From Azospirillum thermophilum (GTDB lineage Bacteria > Pseudomonadota > Alphaproteobacteria > Azospirillales > Azospirillaceae): a stretch of DNA of 64,000 bases. The notes below the pieces were generated by a model. That model saw only the letters and a program-made list of their open reading frames with translations. It made no database searches and was not told where the DNA came from. Below, piece after piece: positions 6,963-16,924 of the stretch. The first letter of the stretch is position 1. Every line of letters starts with the position of its first letter. The stretch covers positions 310,001-374,000 of the forward strand of contig NZ_CP029358.1 of NCBI RefSeq assembly GCF_003130795.1, in the 5' to 3' direction. The position numbers were made by a program, and so were the translations under genes.

Positions 6963-9353
6963 TCAGCCGTGCAGCAGGCCCATCTGGTCCAGCGGCAGGT
7001 GGTCGAACCCGTGCTGGTAGACGGACGAGCCGCTGGCGATCTCGTAGTTGCCGGCGGCGGCGTTCTTGAAGACGCCGTTCACCACCAGCGAGTCGGTGTC
7101 GTAGCCGGCGCCCTTCCAGTCGCTGAAGGTGCCTTCCGCCCCGCTCTTCATCGACTGCGGCCAGGCCTCGAAGGCGCGGTCGCTGGCGATCAGGTTGACA
7201 TAGTCGTTGCTGTAGAAGCTGCCGGCGCCCTTCGGGCCGTTCAGGCTGACGGCGTCGCCGGTCTGGCCGTCGATGACGTTGTCGTAGATGCGGTTGTTGG
7301 ACATCGGGGTGCCCTTCCAGCCGCTCCAGCCCACATCCTGCTGCAGCCCGATCTGGGTGCCCTGGTTGCCGGCGATCAGGTTGTCGGTGACGGTGTTGTT
7401 CCAGCCGCCGTGCAGGAACACGCCGCCGCCCTCGTTGCCGTGGACGTAGTTGCCCTTGACCGTGGTGCCGCTGGTCCAGTCGTCGAGGTAGATGCCCCAG
7501 CTCACCAGCTTGCTGGCCGGCAGGAAGTCGGCATGGGCCTTGCCGTCCCAGGTGTTCTTGCCGGCGGCGCTGGTCCCGGTCACCTCGTTGTTCTGCACGA
7601 TGTGGCCGGCATTGTCCTGCTGGCGGTTGATCAGGTAGATGCCGCCGCCGTCCGCCGTCTCCTGGTTGGCGTTGATCACCTTGTTGTAGGCGATGGTGTT
7701 GCGGTAGGTGGCGTCCGACGCCCCGTAGACCGACCCGACCGCGATCGCCTTGCCCGGGCTGTTCTCGATCTGGTTGTGGGTGATCTGCACGTCGGAGCTG
7801 CCGGTGACCCACAGCGAATCGCCGCCGTGACGCGCGTCGCTGGCGTACTTGATCAGGTTGTCGCTGATGACCCCCTTGTCGGAGTGGTCCTTCAGGAAGA
7901 TCGCCTCGCGGCCGGTGTGGTCGAAGGTGTTGCCGGTGATCTTGGCGCCGGGGCCGCGCTCCACCGTCACGCCGTAGCCGGTGTTCTTCACCATGTTGTT
8001 CTTGAAGGTCAGGTTGGCCGCGTCGACGGCGTAGACGGCGTGGCCGTTCGGCTGCCCGTCGGCCAGCGTCAGCCCCTCGATCGTCACGTTCTTGGCGCCG
8101 CCCAGGCCGATGGTGACCGGCACGTTGCCGACGACCACCTTGTGCCCGACCGGGCTGCCGCCCTCCGGCTTGAACAGGAGCTGGCCGCTGTTGCCGTCGT
8201 AGGCCCACTCCTTGGCCGCGTTGAGCTGGTCCTTGGTGTTGTAGAAGTAGAAGCGGCTGCCCTCGCCCAGCTTGTCCCAGCTCCCCGATTCCAGCGTGAC
8301 CACCTTGTTGGCGTAGTCGATGCTCTTCACGTTGGCGTCGAAGCTGTCATAGCCGTGCTGGCCGAACATCGCGACCTTCAGCCCGCTGGTGGTGCTGAAG
8401 TGCGGCAGGTCGCCCTGGACGGTGAACTGGCTGGTCGGGTTCAGGCCGGCCTTGGTCGGTCCGGCGGTCATCCAGCCGCCCTCGATCGGGTTGCCGGGGA
8501 CCTCGTTGGGGGTGCGGGCCAGCGTCTGGCGCGTGCCGTCCATCGTCAGGTCGTAGACCTTGGTGCCGGCCGGAAGCTGGGCGCTCCACAGCCCGTCGCC
8601 GCGCGACACCCAGTTGGTGACGGCGGTGCCGCCGTGGATCACCGGCTTCTCGCTGCCGTAGGCGGCGAAGCGCACGCCCGAATCCTGGCCGTCCAGCCAC
8701 AGGCCGTGCTGCAGGTAATAGTCGCCGCCGCGCACGTAGGTGGTGTCGATGTCGCTGCTGCGCATGGCGAGCTGCGCCTTCTGCAGCGTCGCGAAGGGGC
8801 CGTCGGTGCCGTCGGCGTTGGGGGCCGCCAGCTTGCCCGACCATTTGTCGTTGCCGTTGGTCGCCACGTAGAAGGCCGGACCGCTCACCGGCACCGGCGG
8901 GGTCGGGTTGCCGCTGACCGGCGGGTTGGACGGCTGCGTCGGGGTGGGCGTCGGGGTGGGGGCGGTGCCGGCGAAGTCGCTGGCCGGCGCGTTCAGTACC
9001 AGCGTGCCGTTCCAGGCCAGCGTCGCCTTGCCGGCCACCACGTCCCGCCCGTCGAGCGCGCCCTTGTCATAGGACATGGCGCTGCTGGCCGGGTCGTAGG
9101 CATGGCCGTTCAACGTCACCTTGTTGACCGTCAGGTTGCGGTCCTGGCCGTTGATCAGCGCGTCGTTGTCGTACTGGATCTGGATCTTGTGCGCGGCGTT
9201 GGTCGCCGAGGTGGTGAAGACATAGTCCTTGGCGGTGCTGCCGACTGTCGCCTCGCCGATCTGCTTGCCGTCCAGCAGCACCTTGAAGTGCGCGTACTTG
9301 CCCCCGGCGACGGTGCCTTTGGCGTTGATGACAATCTTGGTGCTCGTGGCCAT
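6963..9353 (-). CDS. CBM60-like domain fused to right-handed parallel beta-helix protein
   Basis: A protein of 796 residues. The N-terminal ~110 residues (AGGKYAHFKVLLDGKQIGEA, then HKIQIQYDNDALINGQDRNL and VNKVTLNGHAYDP) resemble the calcium-dependent xylan-binding CBM60-type fold. A TPTPTPTQP linker (~170-190) leads to a long C-terminal region rich in N-x-I/V, GNT and NNxV repeats, characteristic of PbH1-type beta helices (for example KNNMVKNTGYGVTVERGPGA). Such folds bind or cleave polysaccharides such as pectin or alginate. There is no Sec signal peptide at the chosen ATG (9353, preceded by GAGG) and no RTX repeats, so export, if any, must use another route. The 77 residues that a longer frame adds upstream look non-coding. 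It is flanked by intergenic DNA on both sides. Confidence 0.82.
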   Translation of the reverse strand: MATSTKIVINAKGTVAGGKYAHFKVLLDGKQIGEATVGSTAKDYVFTTSATNAAHKIQIQYDNDALINGQDRNLTVNKVTLNGHAYDPASSAMSYDKGALDGRDVVAGKATLAWNGTLVLNAPASDFAGTAPTPTPTPTQPSNPPVSGNPTPPVPVSGPAFYVATNGNDKWSGKLAAPNADGTDGPFATLQKAQLAMRSSDIDTTYVRGGDYYLQHGLWLDGQDSGVRFAAYGSEKPVIHGGTAVTNWVSRGDGLWSAQLPAGTKVYDLTMDGTRQTLARTPNEVPGNPIEGGWMTAGPTKAGLNPTSQFTVQGDLPHFSTTSGLKVAMFGQHGYDSFDANVKSIDYANKVVTLESGSWDKLGEGSRFYFYNTKDQLNAAKEWAYDGNSGQLLFKPEGGSPVGHKVVVGNVPVTIGLGGAKNVTIEGLTLADGQPNGHAVYAVDAANLTFKNNMVKNTGYGVTVERGPGAKITGNTFDHTGREAIFLKDHSDKGVISDNLIKYASDARHGGDSLWVTGSSDVQITHNQIENSPGKAIAVGSVYGASDATYRNTIAYNKVINANQETADGGGIYLINRQQDNAGHIVQNNEVTGTSAAGKNTWDGKAHADFLPASKLVSWGIYLDDWTSGTTVKGNYVHGNEGGGVFLHGGWNNTVTDNLIAGNQGTQIGLQQDVGWSGWKGTPMSNNRIYDNVIDGQTGDAVSLNGPKGAGSFYSNDYVNLIASDRAFEAWPQSMKSGAEGTFSDWKGAGYDTDSLVVNGVFKNAAAGNYEIASGSSVYQHGFDHLPLDQMGLLHG

Positions 9354-9777
9354 CGGTCGTATCCTCACATGGTCTCGTTCCGGCCGGGAGGATGACGGCC
9401 CCACCAGGGGCATTTGTGTGATGTTTTCCCGGGAAATGTCGAAACTTGTGCCATTCCCGTGACATGACCGCCTGATCTGGCACGAGGACTTGGCCTTCTC
9501 TTTCGATCGGCGAAAAGCCGCCCGAGTCGGGGTGGCCGGCTGCCCGGAAGCGGGGAGATGCGCCCCCTCCACCCGTTTTTGCAACTACCGTCATTGTGCA
9601 GCGCAACCCATGGATGCCATCCCGCACGGCAGCCCGCGACAGTTTGCGTCATGCCGGTCCGCCGGGGCCGTCCTTTAATAATTGTTCAGGCAGATTGTAT
9701 ATCGTCCTCGCCACCATATTTGACGGGCCTAGCGGAACGGCCTATCCAGAAGCCGTTCGAGATGGGGACCAGGAGCG
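9354..9777. other. Divergent intergenic region (424 bp)
   Basis: Holds the start regions of the beta-helix gene (minus) and the thioesterase gene (plus). The section 9670-9720 is noticeably AT-richer than its surroundings and is the likeliest promoter area, but I could not find a -35/-10 pair with good spacing. No tRNA, repeat or convincing ORF was seen. Confidence 0.5.
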
Positions 9778-10329
9778 ATGCGCCAGCAGCCGGCAGCGAT
9801 GCCATCCGTGATCGGGAACGATGCGATCGAGACGGGCATGATCGGGACCGCGAGGGGCCGCCTGCAGGAGGCCGGGGACGAGCGTCCCGAGGTCCGGCTG
9901 CTGCCCGACGGCGCCTACCGCGTGCAGCGCCTGATCCGCTTCTCCCACACCGACCCGGCCGGCATCGTCTATTTCCCGGTCTATTTCGACATGTTCAACG
10001 GGGTGGTGGAGGACTGGTTCACCCACGCGCTCGGCCTGAACTACGCGTCGATGATCCTCGACCGCCGGCTCGGCCTGCCGATCGTCCATGCCGAATGCGA
10101 CTTCCTGGTGCCCAGCCGCATGGGCGAGACGCTGACCATGGGCGTGGTGATCGAGCGGCTGGGCCGCAGCTCCCTGCAGATCCGCATCAACGGCGAGATC
10201 GGCGACCAGGTGCGGCTCAGCGGCGGGCTGACCATGGTGACCACCTCGCTCGACGCCTTCGGCCCGGTGCCGATCCCCGACGACATCCGCGCCGCCATGG
10301 AAGCCTACGACGCCGCCTGCCGGGCCTGA
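9778..10329 (+). CDS. Acyl-CoA thioesterase, 4-hydroxybenzoyl-CoA thioesterase (YbgC/FadM) type
   Basis: A hot-dog-fold enzyme of 183 residues predicted to hydrolyse an acyl- or aroyl-CoA. The core motif FSHTDPAGIVYFPVYFDMFNG near residue 55 carries the catalytic Asp of the 4HBT family, followed by VVEDWF and the CDFLVPSRMGE strand. The first ~45 residues are an extension over the usual ~140-residue enzyme, and a second in-frame ATG lies at 9799. It shares DPAGIVYFP and NGVVEDW with the thioesterase at 60524-60958, so the window holds two paralogues. It stands alone, before a secreted carboxylesterase on the same strand. The substrate is unknown. Confidence 0.87.
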   Translation: MRQQPAAMPSVIGNDAIETGMIGTARGRLQEAGDERPEVRLLPDGAYRVQRLIRFSHTDPAGIVYFPVYFDMFNGVVEDWFTHALGLNYASMILDRRLGLPIVHAECDFLVPSRMGETLTMGVVIERLGRSSLQIRINGEIGDQVRLSGGLTMVTTSLDAFGPVPIPDDIRAAMEAYDAACRA

Positions 10330-10455
10330 CGGCCCCCCCTGTAACACCGCCCATGCGCTTCCTCACAGTTGGAAGCGTCCGGTTGCCTCTTCCACAATGG
10401 CCTGAAGGACAGGAGCCCCCGACGGGGGCCGAGCCATCGGGGGAGGAGTCATCCC

Positions 10456-12141
10456 ATGCGTCGCACCGCCACCCGCCGCGCCGCCGCGCGGTTCGCCGTC
10501 ACGCTGCCGGCGGCAGCCCTGGGGATCGGCCTTCTCGCCGCCGGCCCGGCCGCCCCCGCGAAGGCCGCCGCGGAAGGCTGCGTGGAGAGCGAGGGCATCG
10601 TCTGCACCGATGCCGGCCCGGTGCGCGGCACGCTGGAGGGCGGCACCCTCGCCTTCAAGGGCATCCCCTATGCCAGGCCGCCGGTCGGCCCGCTGCGCTG
10701 GCGCCCGCCCGCCGCGCCCGAGCCCTGGATGGAGGTGCGCGACGCCAGCCGTTACGGCGAGGTCTGCCCGCAGCTCACCGGCAGCGGCCAGCCGGTCGGC
10801 GACGAGGACTGCCTGACCGTCAATGTCTGGAAGCCGGCCGCCCCCGCCTCCACCGCTGCCGCCACTGCCGCCACTGCCGCCACTGCCGCCGAGCAGCGCC
10901 CGGTGATGGTCTGGTTCACCGGCGGCGGCAACCATTCGCTGTCCGGCCAGGGCTCCGCCCAGTATGGCGGGGTGAGCTATGACGGCCGCGCGCTGGCGGA
11001 GCGGGCCGGCGTGGTCTTCGTCAGCTTCAACTACCGGCTCGGCGCGCTGGGCTTCCTCACCCACCCGGCGCTCGGCGCCGAGGGGCCGGAGAAGGTCTCC
11101 GGCAACTACGGCACCCAGGACCAGATCGCCCTGCTCGGCTGGGTCCGGCGCAACATCGCGCGCTTCGGCGGCGACCCGCAGCGGGTGATGCTGTTCGGCA
11201 CCTCGGCCGGCGGCGCCAACATCTGCGCCCTGATGACCGCCCCGGCCGCGGCCGGGCTGTTCCAGGCCGCCGCCATGCACAGCAGCGTGCCCACCGGCTG
11301 CGAGCTTCCCACCCTGAAGGAGGCGGAGGCCTCGACCGGCGCCCGCGTCGCCGCGGCGCTCGGCTGCGAGGGCGGGGAGGCCGGCGCCTGCCTGCGCGGC
11401 AAGAGCATGGCCGAGGTGGTGCGCGCCGTGCCCGGCACCTTCGGCGTCTTCCCACGCCTCTACGGCCCGGTGGTGGACGGCCGCGTCCTGCCCGGCCAGC
11501 CGATCGCCCGCATCCGCGCCGGCAGGCACCAGCCGGTGCCCGTCCTCCTCGGCAACAGCGCGGAGGAGACGATGCAGTTCGTCGACGCCGCCGGGCCGGT
11601 GACCGACGGCGCCAGCTACGCCGCGGCGGTGGAGAAGGTGTTCGGCAGCGCCGCCCGCGACCGCATCCTCGCCCGCTATCCGGAGAGCGCCTATCCCTCG
11701 GCCCGGCGCGCCTTCGTCCAGGCGACCACCGACGCGCTGTTCACCTGCCGCACCCTCGCGGTCGCCCGCACCCTGGCGGCACACCAGAAGGAGCCGGTCT
11801 TCCGCTCGCTCTTCGCCCATCCGCTGGAGAACGACCCGGCGCTGAAGGCGCTGGGCATCAACCACACGATCGAGCATCCCTTCTTCTTCGCCTGGTCGGG
11901 CAGCTACCGCCCGACCGCGGCCGACCGCGCCGTCCAGGCGGTGATGCTCGACGGCTGGAGCAACCTCGCCCGCGCCGGCAACCCGAACGGCGGGGCGATG
12001 CCGCCCTGGCCGGCGGTCACCCCTGCCAACCCCGGCGCCCGCCTGCTGATCGGCCCGGCGGGCGCCGCCGCCGATCCCGGAACCGACCTGGAGATCTGCC
12101 GCTTCTGGGAGGGCATCAGGCTGCCGCGGCCGCATCTGTGA
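10456..12141 (+). CDS. Type B carboxylesterase/lipase family protein, exported
   Basis: A protein of 561 residues with a twin-basic, Ala-rich N-terminal signal (MRRTATRRAAARFAVTLPAA) that looks Sec- or possibly Tat-directed. The alpha/beta-hydrolase type B features are present: AFKGIPYARPPVGPLRW, the EDCLTVNVWKP motif, the nucleophile elbow FGTSAGGAN with Ser near 250, the acid-loop segment GNSAEETM near 370, and NHTIEHPFFF near 468 supplying the catalytic His. It hydrolyses carboxylic esters; the physiological substrate is unknown. A run of Ala-Thr-Ala repeats near residue 135 is encoded by imperfect 9-bp units (GCCGCCACT) around 10855-10885 and forms an insert before PVMVWFTGGG. GGGAGG sits nine bases before the ATG. 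Confidence 0.9.
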   Translation: MRRTATRRAAARFAVTLPAAALGIGLLAAGPAAPAKAAAEGCVESEGIVCTDAGPVRGTLEGGTLAFKGIPYARPPVGPLRWRPPAAPEPWMEVRDASRYGEVCPQLTGSGQPVGDEDCLTVNVWKPAAPASTAAATAATAATAAEQRPVMVWFTGGGNHSLSGQGSAQYGGVSYDGRALAERAGVVFVSFNYRLGALGFLTHPALGAEGPEKVSGNYGTQDQIALLGWVRRNIARFGGDPQRVMLFGTSAGGANICALMTAPAAAGLFQAAAMHSSVPTGCELPTLKEAEASTGARVAAALGCEGGEAGACLRGKSMAEVVRAVPGTFGVFPRLYGPVVDGRVLPGQPIARIRAGRHQPVPVLLGNSAEETMQFVDAAGPVTDGASYAAAVEKVFGSAARDRILARYPESAYPSARRAFVQATTDALFTCRTLAVARTLAAHQKEPVFRSLFAHPLENDPALKALGINHTIEHPFFFAWSGSYRPTAADRAVQAVMLDGWSNLARAGNPNGGAMPPWPAVTPANPGARLLIGPAGAAADPGTDLEICRFWEGIRLPRPHL

Positions 12142-12183
12142 CGCGGCCGCGGCGACGCCCCCGCCCGCTCAAGCCTCGCCAGC

Positions 12184-15150
12184 TTACGCCTTGAAGGCCA
12201 GCCGCAGGCCGCCCCACTGGCGGCCGCGCACCATGATCGGTGCGTCGACCTCCTTCAGCCGCACCATCTGGCCGCCGCCCATGTCGCGGCGGTAGGCCTG
12301 CAGCAGGAAGGGCCGGGTGTTGCGCGCGGCGGCGAGGCCGGCGCGGTCGGCGAAGACGCGGCGGTTGCGGCAGTTGGCGGTGTTCCACGCCGTGTCGCCC
12401 GGCCGCTGCGGCTGCGAATAGCGGGCGTTGTGGGTCGGCACATAGCCGATGCTGTTGGTCGCCACGCAGAACTGGATGCGCGGGTCGAACTCCAGCACCG
12501 GTTCGAACAGCGCCGGGAAGCGGCTGTCGGCCAGATCGGTGAAGGGGGCGCGGAACTGTTCGGGGTCGGAGCCGGGAATGGTCTCCAGCGTCGTGGTGAA
12601 CAGCGCCTCCTCGGTGATCTCGCCGCGGCGCAGCGCCTCCTCCAGCAGCCGCGCGGTGGCGGCGGCGACCTCCTTCGCCTTGTCGATGAAGCGGGCGTCG
12701 CCGTCCACCAGCTTGCGGTAGAAGGCCTCCAGCCTGGCGGTGATCGGCCCGTCATGCACCCCGAAGGCGAGATGCAGGCCGAGGTCGCTGACCCCGGCGA
12801 CCATGCAGGGGATCTCGCCCACCTCGCGCAGCGTGACGGAGACGCGCGTCTGCTCGGCCAGGGCCGGCAGCCCGGCCGGATCGACCAGCATGCCGTCGAG
12901 CGACAGGTCGAGCATGGTGGTGGAGCAGATCCGCCCCTCCACCGTCAGCGACACCGGGATCTCGCAGGGGATGCGGTCGGAGGTGCGGCGGTCGCCCGCC
13001 ACCGACTGGCGCAGCGCGATCACCAGCCGGCGCTTCAGGTCCATCACCGACCGGCGGGTGTCGTTCATGCGGCGGCTGACGTCGGTGGCGATGCCGTTGA
13101 TGCCGTCGGTCTGGTCGCGGATCTCCAGCACGCTGAGCGACACCTGCGAGGCGCCGCCGGCCGAGTTGGCGGCGCTGCGGCCGATCTCGGCGTTGGCGGC
13201 GGCCTGCTCCTCCACCGCGGCGGCGGTGGCGGCGGCGGCCTCGTCGATCTCCTCGATCACGCGGATCACGGTCTGGATGGCGCTGACGCTGCCGTTGACC
13301 GCCTGCTGCAGCTGGGCGATCTGGGTGGCGATGTCGCCGGTGGCGCGCGCCGTCTGGCCGGCCAGCGACTTGACCTCGCCCGCCACGACGGCGAAGCCCT
13401 TGCCGGCCTCGCCCGCCCGCGCCGCCTCGATCGTCGCGTTCAGCGCCAGCAGGTTGGTCTGGCCGGCGATCTCGGCGATCAGCCCGGCGACCTTGCCGAT
13501 CTCCTCCGTCGCGGTCTCCATGCGCTGGATGGCGTCGGCGGATTCGCGGGCGCTGGTCACGGCGCGGCGCGCCACCTCGCTGGAGCGCACGGCCTGCCGG
13601 GCGATCTCGCTGCCGGCGGCGTTCAGCTCCTCCGTCGCCGCGGCGACCGAGGAGGCGTTGGCGCTCGCCTGCTCCGACGCGGCGGAGACGACGACGGTGT
13701 TCTGCCGTACCACCGACAGGGCCTCCATCAGGTGGCCGATGCCGTCGCCGGCGCGCTGGGCCGACTGCTCCACCCCGATCCAGGTGGCGTCGAGGTCGCT
13801 TTCGATGGCCTTGCAGGTCTCCAGCAGGGCGATGCGCGTGATCTCCTCGCGGCGCGTGTCCAGCTCCTTCTTCTCCTGCAGCCCGTAGGCGATCTTGGCC
13901 TTCATCGACCGCAGCTCGGAGCCGAGGCGCCAGAACTCCTTCACCTCCATGTCGGGCACCGGCGTGACGAAGTCGTTGCGCGCGATGCGCTCGAAGCTCT
14001 CCTCCATCCGCCGCAGCGGGCGGCGCATGGCGCGCAGGATCAGCAGCCCCATCGCCGCCGCGGCCAGGGCGCCGGCGCCGACCGCGCCCAGGATGCCGCC
14101 GGTGTGCCACAGCAGATCCTCGGCGGCCTCGTCATACTCCTGCTTGGCGACGCGGATCTGCAGGGCCAGCAGCTCGCGGTTCACCGCGAAGGCCCCTTCG
14201 AACAGCGGCAGCACCGTCTTGCGCAGATGCGTCTCCAGCCGCAGCGAATCGCCGGCCTTCGCCATCTCCAGCGCCGGCAGCAGCGCCTCGCGGACGAAGG
14301 CGGAGCGGCGGGCCTGGAACTGGTCGGCGAGCTGCTTCTCCTCCGGCGTCAGGTAGGTCAGCAGATATTCGGCCCACACCGTGTCGATGCGCTGGATGTT
14401 GCCGGTGACGCGGCGGACGCGGTCCTCCACCGCCTGCGGGCCGGAACCGTCGCGCGTGTCGATCACCAGCAGCGTCATCTGATGGACGTTGTCGCGCATC
14501 AGGTCGAGGATGTCGCCCATCTGGGCGGCCGGCACCGTGCGGTCCTCGTAGACCGTCTTCAGCGCCTTGTTGGAATCGGTCATCCCCATCAGCCCGGCGC
14601 CGCTCGCCAGTGCGGTGATCAGGATCAGCGTGACGACCAGCGAGGTCAGGCGGCCGGCGACGCTGTTGGCCCAGTCGCGCAGCCGGGCGGCGGCCCCGGT
14701 GCGGATCAGGCCGCCGTCGCGCAGGCCCAGCCCGCGCCCGCGCCCCTCGCGGATGGCGGCATAGGCGGCCTCGGCGCCGGCGATCTCCTCGCGCGTCGGC
14801 TTGGAGCGGATGGAGGTGTAGCCCACCACCGCGCCGTTCTCGATGATCGGGGTGACGTTGGCGCGCACCCAGTAGAAGTTGCCGTCCTTCGTCCGGTTCT
14901 TCACCAGCCCGTCCCACGGGCGCCCGGCCTTGACCGTCACCCACAGGTTGGCGAAGGCCTCCTTCGGCATGTGGGGATGGCGCACGATGTTGTGCGGCGC
15001 CCCCATCAGCTCGTCTTCGCTGAAGCCGCTGATCTCGACGAAGGCCTTGTTGACGAAGGTGATCCGCCCGTGGCTGTCGGTGCGCGACACCAGCGGCACG
15101 CCTTCCTTCAGCTCGACCTCGATGTTGGTGATCGGTTCATTGACGCGCAT
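12184..15150 (-). CDS. Aer-type PAS chemoreceptor with PilZ and extra C-terminal sensor-like domain
   Basis: A methyl-accepting chemotaxis protein of 988 residues. Order: an Aer-like PAS domain (~10-115; [32 protein letters not shown], typical of the redox/FAD PAS of Aer), a transmembrane helix near 170-190, a helical sensor, a second helix near 350-375, HAMP, then the MCP signalling hairpin with [20 protein letters not shown]. After it comes a PilZ domain (~720-805; [15 protein letters not shown] and [10 protein letters not shown]), the c-di-GMP-binding fold. The last ~180 residues ([20 protein letters not shown] ... [19 protein letters not shown]) look like a Cache/PAS-type module lying in the cytoplasm. 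It probably tunes energy or oxygen taxis with c-di-GMP. ATG 15150 starts the PAS domain; a GTG ten codons upstream is possible. Confidence 0.92.
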   Translation of the reverse strand: MRVNEPITNIEVELKEGVPLVSRTDSHGRITFVNKAFVEISGFSEDELMGAPHNIVRHPHMPKEAFANLWVTVKAGRPWDGLVKNRTKDGNFYWVRANVTPIIENGAVVGYTSIRSKPTREEIAGAEAAYAAIREGRGRGLGLRDGGLIRTGAAARLRDWANSVAGRLTSLVVTLILITALASGAGLMGMTDSNKALKTVYEDRTVPAAQMGDILDLMRDNVHQMTLLVIDTRDGSGPQAVEDRVRRVTGNIQRIDTVWAEYLLTYLTPEEKQLADQFQARRSAFVREALLPALEMAKAGDSLRLETHLRKTVLPLFEGAFAVNRELLALQIRVAKQEYDEAAEDLLWHTGGILGAVGAGALAAAAMGLLILRAMRRPLRRMEESFERIARNDFVTPVPDMEVKEFWRLGSELRSMKAKIAYGLQEKKELDTRREEITRIALLETCKAIESDLDATWIGVEQSAQRAGDGIGHLMEALSVVRQNTVVVSAASEQASANASSVAAATEELNAAGSEIARQAVRSSEVARRAVTSARESADAIQRMETATEEIGKVAGLIAEIAGQTNLLALNATIEAARAGEAGKGFAVVAGEVKSLAGQTARATGDIATQIAQLQQAVNGSVSAIQTVIRVIEEIDEAAAATAAAVEEQAAANAEIGRSAANSAGGASQVSLSVLEIRDQTDGINGIATDVSRRMNDTRRSVMDLKRRLVIALRQSVAGDRRTSDRIPCEIPVSLTVEGRICSTTMLDLSLDGMLVDPAGLPALAEQTRVSVTLREVGEIPCMVAGVSDLGLHLAFGVHDGPITARLEAFYRKLVDGDARFIDKAKEVAAATARLLEEALRRGEITEEALFTTTLETIPGSDPEQFRAPFTDLADSRFPALFEPVLEFDPRIQFCVATNSIGYVPTHNARYSQPQRPGDTAWNTANCRNRRVFADRAGLAAARNTRPFLLQAYRRDMGGGQMVRLKEVDAPIMVRGRQWGGLRLAFKA

Positions 15151-15514
15151 GGACCACCTGCACTCCGCCTTTTTCGCCACATGACACTACGCGCAGCCGC
15201 CACCGCCGAATCAACCGGCAAATGAACGGAGCGGATATTTTCTCGCGCGTCCGGACCCGGCCGGCGCGGGCGGCCCATAGCAAGCGCCGTACCGGTTCCC
15301 GGCGGGCACGGATTTCCCGCGCCGACTCTGGAAAATCGGACGGGCGGCCGCACCGGACGCGACGAAGACGGCGGTCCGCTTCGCGAATTGCACTCGCGAC
15401 AGGCAGAGAGCGTTGCAAAACGGGAATTGATTTACAGTCTAATCAGTATCGCCGGGGGCGGCGAATGTCCGCTTTGTTCACCGTCTTACCGGTTACTATC
15501 GTCCTACTTTGCAC
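15151..15514. other. Intergenic region upstream of the Aer-like receptor (364 bp)
   Basis: Must contain the minus-strand promoter of the receptor gene and the 3' flank of the lrp gene. The portion 15415-15520 is relatively AT-rich. I checked for a flagellar sigma-28 type and a sigma-54 type promoter and found neither with acceptable spacing. No gene was seen. Confidence 0.45.
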
Positions 15515-15994
15515 TTATCGCGCGATCTGGTCGAGGGGTATGGCTGTGACATTCTTCACCTCTTCCATGACGGCATAGGTGTGGGTTTCCCGCACCCCGC
15601 GAGTCGTGGCGAGGAATTCCCCCAGGAAGAGCCGGTACTCGTTCATGTCGCGCACGCGGGCCTTGACCAGATAGTCGAAGCCGCCGGCCACCATGTGGCA
15701 TTCCATGACCTGCGGCATGCGCTGCACCGTGCCCTTGAAGGCGTCGAAATTCTCCGGCGTCGTGCGGTCCAGCACCACCTGGATGAAGACCATCATCCCG
15801 GCCCCCAGCCTCTGCGGGTCGAGCAGGGCGACGTAGCGCTGGATGATCCCGTCGTTCTGCAGCCGCTTGACCCGTTCCAGGCAGGCGGCCGGGCTGAGGT
15901 TGATGCGCCGGGCGAGTTCCACGTTGCTGATGCGCCCGTCCTCCTGCAGTTCGCGGAGGATCTTGAGGTCTGTGGAATCGAGCGCGCGGTCCAT
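15515..15994 (-). CDS. Lrp/AsnC family transcriptional regulator
   Basis: A 159-residue feast/famine regulator. The N-terminal winged helix-turn-helix is typical (LDSTDLKILRELQEDGRISN, then LARRINLSPAACLERVKRL), followed by the RAM ligand-binding domain (MVFIQVVLDRTTPENFDAF, VMECHMVAGGFDYLVKARV). Proteins of this family bind amino acids and act as octamers or hexadecamers. The start ATG at 15994 follows AGAAGG. A truncated, frame-disrupted copy of the 5' half of this gene and its upstream DNA lies at about 17745-18055, beyond the next two genes. The regulated genes are not evident from context. Confidence 0.92.
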   Translation of the reverse strand: MDRALDSTDLKILRELQEDGRISNVELARRINLSPAACLERVKRLQNDGIIQRYVALLDPQRLGAGMMVFIQVVLDRTTPENFDAFKGTVQRMPQVMECHMVAGGFDYLVKARVRDMNEYRLFLGEFLATTRGVRETHTYAVMEEVKNVTAIPLDQIAR

Positions 15995-16195
15995 GGCGGG
16001 CGGGCCTTCTGAGCTGCGGCGCCCTGCGGCGCCCCCGTCCTTATACCGGCCCGCCCGGCGCGAGCGCCACGGTCGCGCGGCCCCCGCGGCCGGGAGCCGC
16101 CGGGACAAGGCTGCGGGAGGGCGGCCGGCTCCCTGCCGCGCGCCGCGTGCCATCCTTGCCGCCAGGGGCTTCCACCCGTCCCGGGATCGCGCCGC

Positions 16196-16909
16196 TCACC
16201 ACAGAAGAGGCACGTCCTCGCGGTTCGCTTTGTCGCCCCAGTAAAGCGAGGGCAGCACCTTCGCGAGATAGCTGAATTCCGTATGGCAGTGCTGGAGCAG
16301 CCCGAGGCCGATGGCGTCGGGAACCTCGTGCCCGGTCGCCCTCGTGCTCTGGCCCAGGATGAAGCGGCTTCTCAGCACGGCGCCATAGCTGGTGTCGCGC
16401 ACCACATGGACCATCTGACCGTCCGTCGGGTCGCCGTCCGCGTCGAGCACCACATCGTCGCCGAACCCGATGCGCGCATAGACCGCGGCGGAGACCTGTC
16501 CGGCCGCCAGAGCCTCGCGGTAGGCTTGCGGGTCGAAGATCTCGGCCGGCTCATGGAACTTGATGACCGCGGAAACGGGCGGAATGTCGCCCAGCGCCTC
16601 CACGGCGCGGATGGTCGCGCCGACATAGGCTTCCCCCTTCCGCCAGTGCCGGTCCCAGCCGCGATGCTCGACATGGTCGAGCGGATGCCACCAGTGCAGA
16701 TGCTGGCTGCTGTCGAACTGCTTGAACCACCAGTCGAGCATCCGTCCCTTGCAGCCGTGGAGGTCGGTCCGCACGGCGACGACGAGCGCGCCGCCGTCCA
16801 GGCGGCTGATGCCGGTCTCCAGGCGCATCGGCGCCGGTCGCAGCAGGTCGTCGACATACGCGATGCCCGCACGGGCGGGATCTTGGGAAAGGGTCGCGTT
16901 CGCGGTCAT
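16196..16909 (-). CDS. DAPG hydrolase (PhlG)-like metal-dependent C-C hydrolase
   Basis: A 237-residue protein that resembles the 2,4-diacetylphloroglucinol hydrolase family, zinc enzymes that cleave a carbon-carbon bond of acylated phloroglucinols. Supporting segments are GRMLDWWFKQFDSS with LHWWHPLDH, VVRDTSYGAVLRSRF, and LLQHCHTEFSYLAKVLP near the C-terminus, where HxxxE matches the paired His/Glu metal ligands known for PhlG. The start ATG at 16909 follows GGAGAGGAC. It is divergent from a TetR gene with a perfect palindrome between them, suggesting repression relieved by a phenolic ligand. The true substrate may be another acylated aromatic compound; that is inference. Confidence 0.78.
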   Translation of the reverse strand: MTANATLSQDPARAGIAYVDDLLRPAPMRLETGISRLDGGALVVAVRTDLHGCKGRMLDWWFKQFDSSQHLHWWHPLDHVEHRGWDRHWRKGEAYVGATIRAVEALGDIPPVSAVIKFHEPAEIFDPQAYREALAAGQVSAAVYARIGFGDDVVLDADGDPTDGQMVHVVRDTSYGAVLRSRFILGQSTRATGHEVPDAIGLGLLQHCHTEFSYLAKVLPSLYWGDKANREDVPLLW

Positions 16910-16924
16910 GATGATGTCCTCTCC

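Noticed and set aside
9478..9495. Sigma-54-like TGGCAC...TTGG element before the thioesterase gene
   Set aside because: Spacing is one base too long and the -12 element reads TTGG rather than TTGC; no enhancer-binding context.
16000..16195. Possible gene between the lrp and PhlG-like genes
   Set aside because: No frame with a credible start and composition; the stretch is the lrp upstream region that is also present in the decayed copy.
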